Positions 17,200 through 24,681 of a stretch of 42,278 bases of DNA are shown piece after piece (the stretch's first letter is position 1; every line of letters begins with the position of its first letter). The position numbers and the translations under genes were made by a program. The DNA is from a virus. The notes under the pieces were generated by a model. The model searched no databases and had not been told where the DNA came from. It saw only the letters and a program-made list of their open reading frames with translations. The DNA lies in the IMG/VR virus record IMGVR_UViG_3300029309_000091, positions 1-42,278 of that record. One strand, 5' to 3'.

Positions 17200-18756
17200 T
17201 TAATATCCAAATGTTGAATCTGCTACTGGCATACTTTCACTAGGTCTACCCATTGGGTCATAATCAAATACACTAAATCTTGGTCTTGACATTATACCAT
17301 ATCTCATTGCATCGTACAAGTGGTCTTCTGCTTTTGTATCAATATCCTCTGGATTTTTTTTATCCAGTGGCAATGATGGCAACTGAGAGATAATGTTCGT
17401 GCAACTATTAAAGAAAACAAGTCTAGGTTCTTCCGTAAATTCGTCTATTTGTAATCGTCTATGTACTTCGTTTTTACCTGCAACACGACTGCCTTTGCTT
17501 CTATCTGATGGTCGCCATCTACAACCCTTTTGTATCATTTGCTCTGCAAGGCTAGGACCAGTATCGCCACGCTTATGCCAAAGAGAACTATCAAGCACAC
17601 CATACTTAATATTGCCATCTTCAGCCTCTAACTCTAATACCATATCAGCTAAGTCAGTAGCTAAGACTTTTGACACGTACAGTTCCCTGTACACAATAAG
17701 TTGTTCAGACGGACTGACAGCAAACCATACAACAGCACTGTAAGACCCGTACCCATAGTCACATGCTCTAAACTTAACCCAATTGCTAGGAATATTAAAA
17801 GGTTCAACAACATGAACATCACGATTAAACTCAGTAAACGCAGCCCCTTCTTTGATATCCCAATCCCCATCCAAGAGTTGCTTTCGTTGTTGTTCTGGGA
17901 GTGACAAGAGCATTGCTTCGTAGTCACCAGCATCCGAGAGATAGGGGTTATCAGATAACCTTGCAGGTATAAACCGCCTTTTAAACAAAGGTCGCCCAGC
18001 TTTGCTATGCCCTGCTGGATACTTGAGAGTTTCACCTGTTTCAATATCTGTCGCATCAAATGCCTTTCCATACGGTGCTGGGTCTATAAACATTTTCTTA
18101 ACCCAAGCATGACCCCTTCCACCCGGGTTGGTTGTTGCCCTCATAAAGATAGGCAAATCAGGTGCAGTAGACCTAAGACGAGAGCGCATATAATTCCATG
18201 CATATGGAGATTGCCATTGTGTTAACTCGTCAAAGCCAATCCAGCTAAATGCTAGACCCTGATAGCGCAGGACATCTTCATCTCTGTCAAGGTATGACAT
18301 CCACAATCTCGCTCCAGATGGTGCTGTCCACTGCATTTTTCGTTCAGACCATTTTATGCCTGACCATATTTGTGGGTACAACTCTTGTGATTTAAAGATA
18401 AGTTCACGAAGTTCTTCTGTTGTATGTCGTAACAGCAATCCACTAAATGCTGGATGCCCCATGTATCGTAGTGGGTCAGCTAACATAGCATAGGATTTAC
18501 CACCCCCTGCCGAACCACCATATAATACTTCACGCTCACTAGCCGCTAGAAAATCTGTTTGAGGACCTTCGTTAGGCTTAAATAACACATTAGCGTGTTC
18601 TTCTTGAAATTCTGTTTCATATGAAACGTCTTCAATTATTGTAGGCTTTTGCACCTGTTCTTTCTTCTTCAAGGGCTTTCGCTTTGGCGATTGCCGTTTC
18701 CGCATATTCTGCCCACTTGCGGATGCTTGCAACTTGGTTCTTACGCTGTCGCTCAT
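17200..18756 (-). CDS. terL: Terminase large subunit
   Basis: This 518-residue protein is the DNA packaging ATPase-nuclease. Walker A is GGSAGGGKSYAM (about residues 79-90) and Walker B is WIGFDELTQW. The coupling region is ATTNPGGRGHAWVKK. In the nuclease half, the acidic sites D(YGYG), D(SSLWH) and the DHLYDAMRY motif are present. The N-terminal 35 residues are basic and unusual, and they overlap the upstream ORF by 125 nt. The only other in-frame ATG in that stretch is at residue 18. The protein docks on the portal encoded next. Confidence 0.92.
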   Translation of the reverse strand: MSDSVRTKLQASASGQNMRKRQSPKRKPLKKKEQVQKPTIIEDVSYETEFQEEHANVLFKPNEGPQTDFLAASEREVLYGGSAGGGKSYAMLADPLRYMGHPAFSGLLLRHTTEELRELIFKSQELYPQIWSGIKWSERKMQWTAPSGARLWMSYLDRDEDVLRYQGLAFSWIGFDELTQWQSPYAWNYMRSRLRSTAPDLPIFMRATTNPGGRGHAWVKKMFIDPAPYGKAFDATDIETGETLKYPAGHSKAGRPLFKRRFIPARLSDNPYLSDAGDYEAMLLSLPEQQRKQLLDGDWDIKEGAAFTEFNRDVHVVEPFNIPSNWVKFRACDYGYGSYSAVVWFAVSPSEQLIVYRELYVSKVLATDLADMVLELEAEDGNIKYGVLDSSLWHKRGDTGPSLAEQMIQKGCRWRPSDRSKGSRVAGKNEVHRRLQIDEFTEEPRLVFFNSCTNIISQLPSLPLDKKNPEDIDTKAEDHLYDAMRYGIMSRPRFSVFDYDPMGRPSESMPVADSTFGY

Positions 18757-19036
18757 TCTGTAACCGTTTCCTTAATCCTACGTGTGATATGTATCTATTG
18801 CTATTTGTACTCAACCAGTTGGCTACCTCACGATAGCTATACTGATTTACGTGTTGTCTAGCTTTTTCTAACAAATCTAACTCTGTCGGTATGGGGTCAA
18901 GAATGTCAGGGTCTTCTTCGTTTTGTTTATATCCGAAAGGTACGGTACGTGCTATGCGTGGTATCTGTACCCATTCGTTCTGTTCTTTTATATCTGTTGG
19001 TTGTGGAAGTTTCCACTTACCTATACTACGTGTCAT
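18632..19036 (-). CDS. HTH-like protein overlapping terL (134 aa)
   Basis: This is a 134-residue protein starting MTRSIGKWKLPQPTDIKEQN. The central 'YSYREVANWLSTNSNRYIS' followed by a basic helix 'GLRKRLQNERQRKN' looks like a helix-turn-helix with a recognition helix. It overlaps the first 125 nt of terL in another frame. It sits between the small and large terminase genes, so it may help recognise packaging DNA or be a second small-terminase-like component. Family not identified. Confidence 0.55.
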   Translation of the reverse strand: MTRSIGKWKLPQPTDIKEQNEWVQIPRIARTVPFGYKQNEEDPDILDPIPTELDLLEKARQHVNQYSYREVANWLSTNSNRYISHVGLRKRLQNERQRKNQVASIRKWAEYAETAIAKAKALEEERTGAKAYNN

Positions 19037-19425
19037 TTGTTTTTACGGTTGTCTACTGTAGAAATTACCATGCCACCTTTGCGAAAATCTTGTGCGCCTT
19101 TATTTGACTTAGTAACTGAACCGTTTTTATTATTTTTTTTGGTTGGACGATACTTTTCTGGGTCTAATCCTGCTTTCATTATCAATTCTAAACTAGCATT
19201 TTCTGCGTCAGACTTACCATAAAAACTAGAAATTTCCTTATAGTCTGTAAAAGACAAAGGTTTTGACATATGTTTTGAAGAAAAATTTTCTTTATAAGAG
19301 TTGTAGTCTTCTTTAGTTACAGTTTCGCCATGTTTTTTTCTATAGGCTTCTGCTTTTTTTCTTGTTGCTTCTTCTACTGATTTATCTTGTGGAAGTTTTG
19401 TTTTTCTTTTATCTAAATCTGTCAT
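19033..19425 (-). CDS. Lys-rich hypothetical protein (130 aa)
   Basis: This is a 130-residue protein rich in Lys, Asn and Ser, predicted largely disordered with short helices. The C-terminus carries 'DFRKGGMVISTVDN', one of several proteins here with a K/R-x-GG-M/L motif near the end. Overlaps of 4 and 1 nt link it to both neighbours (the HTH-like gene and the small terminase). No enzymatic motif. Possible DNA-packaging or virion accessory role by position only. Confidence 0.5.
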   Translation of the reverse strand: MTDLDKRKTKLPQDKSVEEATRKKAEAYRKKHGETVTKEDYNSYKENFSSKHMSKPLSFTDYKEISSFYGKSDAENASLELIMKAGLDPEKYRPTKKNNKNGSVTKSNKGAQDFRKGGMVISTVDNRKNK

Positions 19426-19796
19426 TAGTCATCCTCACTCTTTACTTTAGGTGGCATAAGCATAACACCACCGCTTGCTTCCACTTGCATTTTCTCTGTC
19501 TTTACTAAACCTGTACGGTCTAACAATTCTTTTGCCGCAACCATCTTATCACGTATACCAAGTTCTGTTGGGTCATATAATGCACCTGTCATAGCCATAG
19601 CCGCTTTTGGTGCGTTACGTGCCATGTACATAGATGTAGCTTCTAGTATCTCATCTTTTAATCCTTTGACAATAGAAGTTGTTGGTGTGTTATCTGCGTA
19701 TCCAGCAATCTTCTTTGCCTGTACAACATCTCCACCTGCCTCTTCAAACAACACATTAAGAAACTTCTGTTGTCTTTCATTTAACTGTCGTGTCAT
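19425..19796 (-). CDS. terS: Terminase small subunit, probable
   Basis: This is a 123-residue protein beginning MTRQLNERQQKFLNVLFEEA. 'NERQQKFLNVLFEEAGGD' followed by 'QAKKIAGYAD' is the N-terminal helix-turn-helix seen in many small terminases. The central region 'GIRDKMVAAKELLDRTGLVK' is the usual oligomerisation helix, and the C-terminus is a short acidic tail. It lies upstream of terL, with two small ORFs between. It would recognise the viral DNA and regulate the packaging ATPase. Confidence 0.75.
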   Translation of the reverse strand: MTRQLNERQQKFLNVLFEEAGGDVVQAKKIAGYADNTPTTSIVKGLKDEILEATSMYMARNAPKAAMAMTGALYDPTELGIRDKMVAAKELLDRTGLVKTEKMQVEASGGVMLMPPKVKSEDD

Positions 19797-20281
19797 GCCA
19801 TCTCTCCAGTAGCCATAGCGTGAGCCAAACGTGTACTACGTCCTTTTACCTGCCTTGCCCATCTGCTATCTAACATCTCTTTTGCTGCGGTAGGAAAGTC
19901 ATTATCGTATATAGCCGCCCACATTTTTTTGAACTTTTTTAATCTTGGTACACCCATATTAAATGCCATGTCCATTAATACTAGCTGACGTACAGCGTCT
20001 AGGCTATCCACGCAAGAGTGCGCTTGACATAGTTCTCTCTCGACTATCTGCACGTCATTCGTTGCTAAATAGACCGCATCTTTTTCTGTTATACCATGTT
20101 CGTATATCGCATCCATATTTGGGATGTCCATATGGTCAAGTTCCTCTTTACTTATACCACGGTCTTTTAGGTTTCTTCCTATTCCAATTGTGTCAATGCC
20201 TAGTGTATCTTGATAAACAGTTAAAACTAGACCCTCTCCTTGGATTAGTTTATCTATAAATTGTTGACGTTCATATTTCAT
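19793..20281 (-). CDS. T4-type lysozyme endolysin (GH24)
   Basis: This is a 162-residue muramidase. The catalytic triad spacing of T4 lysozyme is kept: E16, D25 and T31 in the segment GEGLVLTVYQDTLGIDTIG. The later 'AFNMGVPRLKKFKKMW' and 'SRWARQVKGRSTRLAH' segments match the C-terminal lobe (R-W-x-x-Q...R-x). There is no signal peptide, so it needs a holin, and a holin-like gene lies just upstream with a 4-nt overlap. It cleaves host peptidoglycan at the end of infection. Confidence 0.9.
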   Translation of the reverse strand: MKYERQQFIDKLIQGEGLVLTVYQDTLGIDTIGIGRNLKDRGISKEELDHMDIPNMDAIYEHGITEKDAVYLATNDVQIVERELCQAHSCVDSLDAVRQLVLMDMAFNMGVPRLKKFKKMWAAIYDNDFPTAAKEMLDSRWARQVKGRSTRLAHAMATGEMA

Positions 20282-20478
20282 TTTTTAGTCTCCGACCCTA
20301 ACCACACTGCAAATGCCCCTGTCATCGCACCTGATACTACGCTTATCATCGCACTCTGTTGTGTACTCAAGTCGTCTAAGGACATCCCCCACTCTATAAC
20401 TCTTATATACATTACTGTCATAACAAGCATCATTAAGCGTGGTACTATCTTGTACTTTAATATTGTTTCTGCCGCCAT
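20278..20478 (-). CDS. Putative holin (66 aa, two membrane segments)
   Basis: This is a 66-residue protein with two hydrophobic helices (about residues 12-32 and 43-60) separated by a short polar loop (EWGMSLDDLSTQQ). It ends in a charged tail (GSETKK), the layout of a class II holin. Its stop overlaps the endolysin start by 4 nt, as in a lysis cassette. It would form inner-membrane pores that release the lysozyme. Confidence 0.65.
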   Translation of the reverse strand: MAAETILKYKIVPRLMMLVMTVMYIRVIEWGMSLDDLSTQQSAMISVVSGAMTGAFAVWLGSETKK

Positions 20479-20861
20479 TATTTTCTCCCGAACAATCTTG
20501 TAGCAGAACGCACACCGAAACTAGCGGCAACAATAATCCCAAGACTATACTGATACCATTGTGGCATTGATTCCAACTGGGCAAACCCATTCGCTACTAC
20601 CTCTTCCATTCCCGGTATAAATGCTAGAATAAGTGGAATACTAAATAGTATCGTAAGCCATTCATCTTTCCATGAAGACTGACTACCTTTAGCCATCTCC
20701 AAATCCCAATCAATCTCACCTGTAGCTTTCTTTTGCATTACTACGGCTTCAGCTTGCGCTTTAGCAACCTTGGTAGCTGACTGCGCTTTCTTCTCTTCAA
20801 CTTTACCTTTTAACCATGTACCAGCTAAATCTGCTATAGGTCCTATCAACATATTAACCAC
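20478..20861 (-). CDS. Holin-like membrane protein (3-TM family-like)
   Basis: About 127 residues, with a helical N-terminal part containing GTWLKGKVEEKKAQ. A linker 'GEIDWDLEMAKGSQSSWKDE' is followed by two strong membrane segments (TILFSIPLILAFIPGM and YSLGIIVAASFGVR). This matches the 3-transmembrane holin-like family often found near the endolysin of marine phages. I place the start at the GTG at 20861, which has GAGG at a good distance. ATG at 20852 is also possible, and a longer frame (TTG, 20888) has no ribosome binding site. It may be the holin or a pinholin/antiholin partner of the gene at 20278-20478. Confidence 0.6.
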   Translation of the reverse strand: MVNMLIGPIADLAGTWLKGKVEEKKAQSATKVAKAQAEAVVMQKKATGEIDWDLEMAKGSQSSWKDEWLTILFSIPLILAFIPGMEEVVANGFAQLESMPQWYQYSLGIIVAASFGVRSATRLFGRK

Positions 20862-21099
20862 GTCTAAACCTCGCAGTTTTCTTCGCAATATTCTTCGGTT
20901 GTTTCACGAACTGTTTGCCCTTTCTTTTTCCTTCCCTCTTCGCTCGTGATGTTGCCGCATACTCCGCAGATGTAAGGCTCTGTATCGCTGAAGTAGGAAG
21001 GTAACGCTCTCCAGTTTCGCTTGATTTTTTCCCAGACTTTGTTCGCCATTTTTGTTTCGTCCACGATTTTAAACTTTGTTGTGATTTTGCTAATGCCAT
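20854..21099 (-). CDS. Small basic conserved protein (81 aa)
   Basis: This is an 81-residue strongly basic protein. Its core 'WTKQKWRTKSGKKS', followed by 'TGERYLPTSAIQSL', 'EYAATSRAKREGKRKGKQF' and a 'PKNIAKKTARFR' tail, is a motif found in small proteins of marine phages and some bacteria. The role has never been clear to me. It is probably a DNA- or RNA-binding protein or a virion basic peptide, by charge. It overlaps the holin-like gene by a few bases. Confidence 0.6.
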   Translation of the reverse strand: MALAKSQQSLKSWTKQKWRTKSGKKSSETGERYLPTSAIQSLTSAEYAATSRAKREGKRKGKQFVKQPKNIAKKTARFRRG

Positions 21100-21100
21100 A

Positions 21101-21550
21101 TTACATACCTTGTAAAAACATAATCCACCATATTATACCACCAATACCACCTACAGCTACTAAAATTAGTACGCCTATTAAAATAGCATCTATTAATTCT
21201 CTTTTCTGTCTTTCAGCTAGTGCTATTTTACGTTGTCTTTCTTTCCTAGCTTTTGCTTGAAATGTTTGCCAGTCTTGCCACAATCCCGGACGACCAGCCC
21301 ATATCATGTATTCTTTAATCCACTCTTCTTCTTCACGAATCTTTTCAAGTGCCATAAACTCTTCTAGTTCTGACCCACCTTTATCACCCCAAAAGCTATT
21401 CTTTTTCTTTTCACCTCTATGGCGTAAATCTTCTTTAGCTTCCACAAACTTAAAGATACTGTCTCCTGCATCAACAATATCTTTTCCGTTCTGTAAAGTT
21501 TGTTTTATAACGGCAAACGCCGCATTTGCTGCGGCTAACTCTGCTAACAT
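21101..21550 (-). CDS. Membrane-anchored virion/lysis-region protein (149 aa)
   Basis: This is a 149-residue protein starting MLAELAAANAAFAVIKQTLQ. An Ala-rich N-terminal helix is followed by a charged coiled-coil-like middle (about residues 40-115, including SFWGDKGGSELEEFMALEK) and one C-terminal membrane segment (AILIGVLILVAVGGIGGIIW). Comparable proteins sit beside the lysis genes of marine podophages. An internal-virion or spanin-like role is possible, but neither is shown. Confidence 0.5.
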   Translation of the reverse strand: MLAELAAANAAFAVIKQTLQNGKDIVDAGDSIFKFVEAKEDLRHRGEKKKNSFWGDKGGSELEEFMALEKIREEEEWIKEYMIWAGRPGLWQDWQTFQAKARKERQRKIALAERQKRELIDAILIGVLILVAVGGIGGIIWWIMFLQGM

Positions 21551-21576
21551 GTGTCTCTCCTTTCACGTGTAGCATT

Positions 21577-21861
21577 TTATTTGTAACCACCACCAGCTTT
21601 CTTATATGCTTGTGCAAGCATCTGTGCTTTACGAGCAGACCATTGACCTGCACCACCACCTTTTGTTCCAGCTTTGATACGTTGGAACTGCCGTTTACGC
21701 ATTGCAGGTTTTGTATAATTACCTGCTTTATTTACTGTACTACCACCTTTGTTTAATTTAAGGCTAGATAAAGTCTTAGCTTGTTTAGCATGTAAGTTAG
21801 ATGCTTTTTTTAAACCTGCTACAACTTTTTTAACTTTCTTTTTATTTGTTGTCTTTGCCAT
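21577..21861 (-). CDS. Basic protein with GQWSARKAQ motif (94 aa)
   Basis: This is a 94-residue protein with pI clearly above 10 by composition. The C-terminal half carries 'NYTKPAMRKRQFQRIKAGTK' and then 'GQWSARKAQMLAQAYKKAGG', which I recall as a widely distributed small-protein family (possibly DUF5872). The N-terminal half is a Lys-rich helix with 'KKVKKVVAGLKKASN'. It is part of a run of basic proteins (20854-24957) and may bind nucleic acid. Family number uncertain. Confidence 0.6.
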   Translation of the reverse strand: MAKTTNKKKVKKVVAGLKKASNLHAKQAKTLSSLKLNKGGSTVNKAGNYTKPAMRKRQFQRIKAGTKGGGAGQWSARKAQMLAQAYKKAGGGYK

Positions 21862-21867
21862 AATAAC

Positions 21868-22221
21868 CTACCTGCTTGGGTCATAATATTCTTCTACGGA
21901 TGCTAATGCAATAACTTGACTTGCTGATGAACCTACACCTGATAATACATCTCCTGCGTTCATAAAAAAAGGTTTGCCGTCATCAAATACATACACAATA
22001 TTAGTAGCCACTGCTATACTAAATGCATCTAATATTTGTTGTGCCGCACCACCTGACGGTGTATAGGATAAATCAAATGTTCTATCAGATGTATCTTTAT
22101 TTGAAAAAGCAAGTAATTGTACAACAGCCGTAAAATTAGTTGGGCATGTATATATAGTTGTTGCACCTGTTCCTAGTGGAATAACTGCATTTGTATATTT
22201 TACTTTATCTAGTTGTGGCAT
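21868..22221 (-). CDS. Small beta-rich virion protein (117 aa)
   Basis: This 117-residue protein starts MPQLDKVKYTNAVIPLGTGA and contains 'TTIYTCPTNFTAVVQLLAFS', 'DGKPFFMNAGDVLSGVGSS' and a 'VIALASVEEY' end. The plan (TCP strand, hydrophobic strands, GD-x-L turn, SSAS, V-x-x-S-V-E-E) is that of small phage virion proteins, and a looser version is at 2054-2398. It is the only acidic to neutral product inside this basic-protein run apart from the SET protein and the 181-residue protein. Confidence 0.55.
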   Translation of the reverse strand: MPQLDKVKYTNAVIPLGTGATTIYTCPTNFTAVVQLLAFSNKDTSDRTFDLSYTPSGGAAQQILDAFSIAVATNIVYVFDDGKPFFMNAGDVLSGVGSSASQVIALASVEEYYDPSR

Positions 22222-22578
22222 TTACTCTGGTCTACTTTCCCAATACTGCTCACCATAATCATGCAGTATTTCTTCACCCTTTTTTATTTTTTTAACAGCA
22301 AAGAATTTAATAAATCTTTCATCTTCATCTGCAATATCCCATTCAGCATTTGGAGTTTCACTATGATTATATATCATAGCAAATCCAAGTGGTACAAAAT
22401 AATCTTCATCATCTTCATAAGGAGAGTAAAAAATATAATCATGTAAAATGCAGGTATCTGCAAAATCATTTTTATCTGCTATAAGATAAGGACATAACTC
22501 AATTGTATCTCCTTGAGCATAGTCCTTATCTGCAAAAATACCCAGTCCATGTAAAGACGAGTTTGATATATAGGGCAT
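22222..22578 (-). CDS. SET-domain protein (putative protein lysine methyltransferase)
   Basis: This 118-residue protein is nearly a minimal SET core. It shows 'HGLGIFADKDYAQGD' (residues 10-24, SAM-binding GxG), 'FVPLGFAMIYNHSETPNAEW' (residues 61-80, the N-H-S pseudoknot) and 'IKKGEEILHDYGEQYW' (98-113, with Y108 in the position of the catalytic tyrosine). There are no pre-SET or post-SET cysteines. It lies among Lys-rich proteins (21577-21861, 22578-22727, 23225-24957), which are natural candidates for substrates. SET proteins occur in some marine phages, but no role is established. Its start shares one base with the stop of the Met/Gly/Lys repeat gene. Confidence 0.8.
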   Translation of the reverse strand: MPYISNSSLHGLGIFADKDYAQGDTIELCPYLIADKNDFADTCILHDYIFYSPYEDDEDYFVPLGFAMIYNHSETPNAEWDIADEDERFIKFFAVKKIKKGEEILHDYGEQYWESRPE

Positions 22579-22727
22579 TACTTCTTTTTCTTACTCATAC
22601 CACCACGCATCATTTTCTTTTTCTTAGCCATTTTAGCCATGCCGCCACCCATCATTCTAGGTTTTGTCATACCGCCACCGCGCATCATTTTTTTCTTCTT
22701 AGCCATTTTTGCTTTGCCCATTGCCAT
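22578..22727 (-). CDS. Met/Gly/Lys repeat micro-protein (49 aa)
   Basis: From ATG at 22727 the frame encodes 49 residues built from repeats of MAKKKKMMRGGGM and related units (MAKMAKKKKMMRGGM, MMGGGMAKM), ending SKKKK. The charge is roughly +19 with no acidic residue. Its first 29 nt overlap the 3' end of the 181-residue gene in another frame, and its stop shares a base with the SET gene start. A GG-M motif like the one here recurs in other virion-region proteins. It is probably a nucleic acid- or membrane-binding peptide, or a SET substrate. Function unknown. Confidence 0.6.
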   Translation of the reverse strand: MAMGKAKMAKKKKMMRGGGMTKPRMMGGGMAKMAKKKKMMRGGMSKKKK

Positions 22728-23244
22728 TTCTTAGTTTCCTTCTTTCTAATACTAAAGATTGATATACTTCTTCAGGGAAATGTTTATAGTACCCTGACTT
22801 CTCTAAACTTAGTGCCGCACTATCCAACACTGATAATAATTGTATGAAAACCATACAATATTCTAACTCGTCACTAGTAATGCCGTTATCATCTAAAAAT
22901 TCTAAACCAGCTTCACCAGCATCGTAGTCAGGGTGAAACACCATCAAATGCATATCTATACCTGCAATTGAAAATGCTTCATTCATACCATCACAAAGCC
23001 CATCAAGATATTCTATGTGCGGTAATTCTTCAGATGCCCATACTACTATATCGTAGTTATGTTCATTAAACTTTTCTACTTCTTCACGTAAACCTTCAAA
23101 TCCTGTATTGATACTAAACTTTACTTGATTATCTACCCATGCTTTTCTAGCATAAGGACAAGGTGGTAAGCCATTTAACTTATCATTAGGAACTTCAAGA
23201 AAGTCATGTGACCATTTACGTATATCAGCTTCTACTGGATGCAC
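22699..23244 (-). CDS. Hypothetical phage protein (181 aa)
   Basis: This 181-residue acidic protein contains 'LNGLPPCPYARKAWVDNQ' near its start and 'FHPDYDAGEAGLEFLDDNG' in the middle. These have the look of a conserved soluble enzyme or adaptor, and similar proteins are common in marine phages. The start is a GTG at 23244 without a clear Shine-Dalgarno. It overlaps the preceding gene by 20 nt, implying coupling. The C-terminus is basic (LERRKLRNGNGQSKNG). No known catalytic motif. Confidence 0.5.
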   Translation of the reverse strand: MHPVEADIRKWSHDFLEVPNDKLNGLPPCPYARKAWVDNQVKFSINTGFEGLREEVEKFNEHNYDIVVWASEELPHIEYLDGLCDGMNEAFSIAGIDMHLMVFHPDYDAGEAGLEFLDDNGITSDELEYCMVFIQLLSVLDSAALSLEKSGYYKHFPEEVYQSLVLERRKLRNGNGQSKNG

Positions 23245-23527
23245 GTGTTTTTGTTTTCTTTTTCTGTTGCTCTATAAATCTTCTAAACACATTTGCCGCG
23301 GCAACTTTACCTGCAGCCCTTGCTCTTTGTTCCATCGCAATAGCCGCTTGTGTTTTATGGTTGTGACTTCTATCTGATGCTTTTATCTTACGCACAGATG
23401 CTTCTGCATCTTTTACTGTAGCAAACTTTAAACCCTTGATTGTACCCTTTGGGTCTTCATCAGTATAGAGGTCACTATGTTTTTTACTTTTAGCTGGTTG
23501 ACCTTTTTTTCTTGGTATTCTACGCAT
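23225..23527 (-). CDS. Basic phage protein (100 aa)
   Basis: This is a 100-residue protein with a basic N-terminus (MRRIPRKKGQPAKSKKHSDL) and a conserved core 'TIKGLKFATVKDAEASVRKI', then 'HNHKTQAAIAMEQRARAAGK' and 'AANVFRRFIEQQKKK'. The core is a small helical motif that recurs in proteins of many marine phages and resembles nucleic acid-binding helices. It overlaps both neighbours by a few bases. Function unknown; a DNA-associated role is plausible. Confidence 0.6.
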   Translation of the reverse strand: MRRIPRKKGQPAKSKKHSDLYTDEDPKGTIKGLKFATVKDAEASVRKIKASDRSHNHKTQAAIAMEQRARAAGKVAAANVFRRFIEQQKKKTKTRASSRS

Positions 23528-23879
23528 TTTTTGTTATTTTATTAAATGCTTCAGGGCTTGCTTTCTTTAATGCTCTAAGACCCGGGTTCATCTTAACGTC
23601 ACCACCACCTACATACATATGTGGTTTTCCATATGCCATACCACCATTAGCCATTTTTGCTTTAGCCATTTTTTTAGCATCGCTCTTTTTCATAGACCCA
23701 ATCCCTATTGATACAACCATTACTTTATCATTTTTCTTTTTAGCTAGTGTTCCTTTGTTAGCCTGAATTGTTTCTTCAGGATTAGCTACTTTTCTTTTTG
23801 CATTCTTTACTTCTTGCGCTGTATATTCTTTAGGTGATTCAAGAATTGTTCTAGCTTTTGCTAAACTCATAACTGCCAT
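23520..23879 (-). CDS. Basic protein with GGM motif (119 aa)
   Basis: This 119-residue protein has an N-terminal helix containing 'SLAKARTILESPKEYTAQEV'. The middle is basic (KKSDAKKMAKAKMANGGM) with the GGM signature, and the C-terminus holds 'NPGLRALKKASPEAFNKI'. The middle is close in style to the Met/Gly/Lys peptide at 22578-22727. It sits in the basic-protein run and is a probable virion-associated or nucleic acid-binding protein. No enzymatic motif. Confidence 0.55.
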   Translation of the reverse strand: MAVMSLAKARTILESPKEYTAQEVKNAKRKVANPEETIQANKGTLAKKKNDKVMVVSIGIGSMKKSDAKKMAKAKMANGGMAYGKPHMYVGGGDVKMNPGLRALKKASPEAFNKITKNA

Positions 23880-23880
23880 T

Positions 23881-24669
23881 TTAATCTCTCTTTTTCTTTT
23901 TTCTTTTAAATGGATTTGAATCAGGGCGACCAGTATAGACTGTACCTATTATACCTTTATGAGTAACGCCTACAACTATACCGTCTTTATATACAGGTTT
24001 ACCACCCTCTTTTAGTTTCTTTTCAATTCTACCAAGCATAGCCTTACTTAAAGGATTGACTGCTTTTTCATTACGCTTTCTAATAGCTTCAATTGCTTTT
24101 TGGCTAGTAGTTTTCTTTGGTGCTTTAGTATCATACGCAGGACCTCTTGCTGGTCTTGCATCCTTAATACTAGTATCTCTTACAGATTTATTGCTTAACT
24201 TACCTGCACGTCTTTGCTTATCTCTTGCAGACTTAAATGCTGCATTAGGATTCTTAGCCTCTTTCTTTTTAGGTGTCAGTTTAGAATCGCCTCTTCCCGG
24301 TCTATATAATTCTATACCTGATGTTCTTTGTTTAGATTTTCTGTCACTCATTCCAGTAGGTTTAGCTTTTGCTTTGGGTGCAGAAGGTTTAGGTTTAGGT
24401 GTTTTTGTGTTTCTAACTGTACTAGTTTTAGGTTTAGAAGGTGGAGATTTTTTTAGCGGTGTTGGTTTTTTAACTGTACCACTAGGCTTCTCAGTCATAA
24501 AACCCATAGGTTCTGAACCAGACATCTGATATTTTTCACGTATTTTTTTACGTAATTTTGGGTCTTTAACCTGACCGCCAGTAGGTCTGCCATCAGCACC
24601 TATCTTGCGTATGCCACCTAAATTACCTATTTGGTATTTTTGTCCATCAATTGTTACAATTTTAGCCAT
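23881..24669 (-). CDS. Lys/Pro-rich virion-region protein (262 aa)
   Basis: This 262-residue protein is low complexity over most of its length: runs such as 'KKPTPLKKSPPSKPKTSTVR' and 'PKPKPSAPKAKAKPTGMSDR' give a very high positive charge. Short ordered pieces remain at the start (MAKIVTIDGQKYQIGNLGGI) and at the end (KAMLGRIEKKLKEGGKPVYK and GVTHKGIIGTVYTGR). It is histone-H1-like in composition and may condense DNA in the virion or during late infection. The assignment is compositional only. Confidence 0.55.
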   Translation of the reverse strand: MAKIVTIDGQKYQIGNLGGIRKIGADGRPTGGQVKDPKLRKKIREKYQMSGSEPMGFMTEKPSGTVKKPTPLKKSPPSKPKTSTVRNTKTPKPKPSAPKAKAKPTGMSDRKSKQRTSGIELYRPGRGDSKLTPKKKEAKNPNAAFKSARDKQRRAGKLSNKSVRDTSIKDARPARGPAYDTKAPKKTTSQKAIEAIRKRNEKAVNPLSKAMLGRIEKKLKEGGKPVYKDGIVVGVTHKGIIGTVYTGRPDSNPFKRKKKKRD

Positions 24670-24681
24670 TAGTATTTTCCT

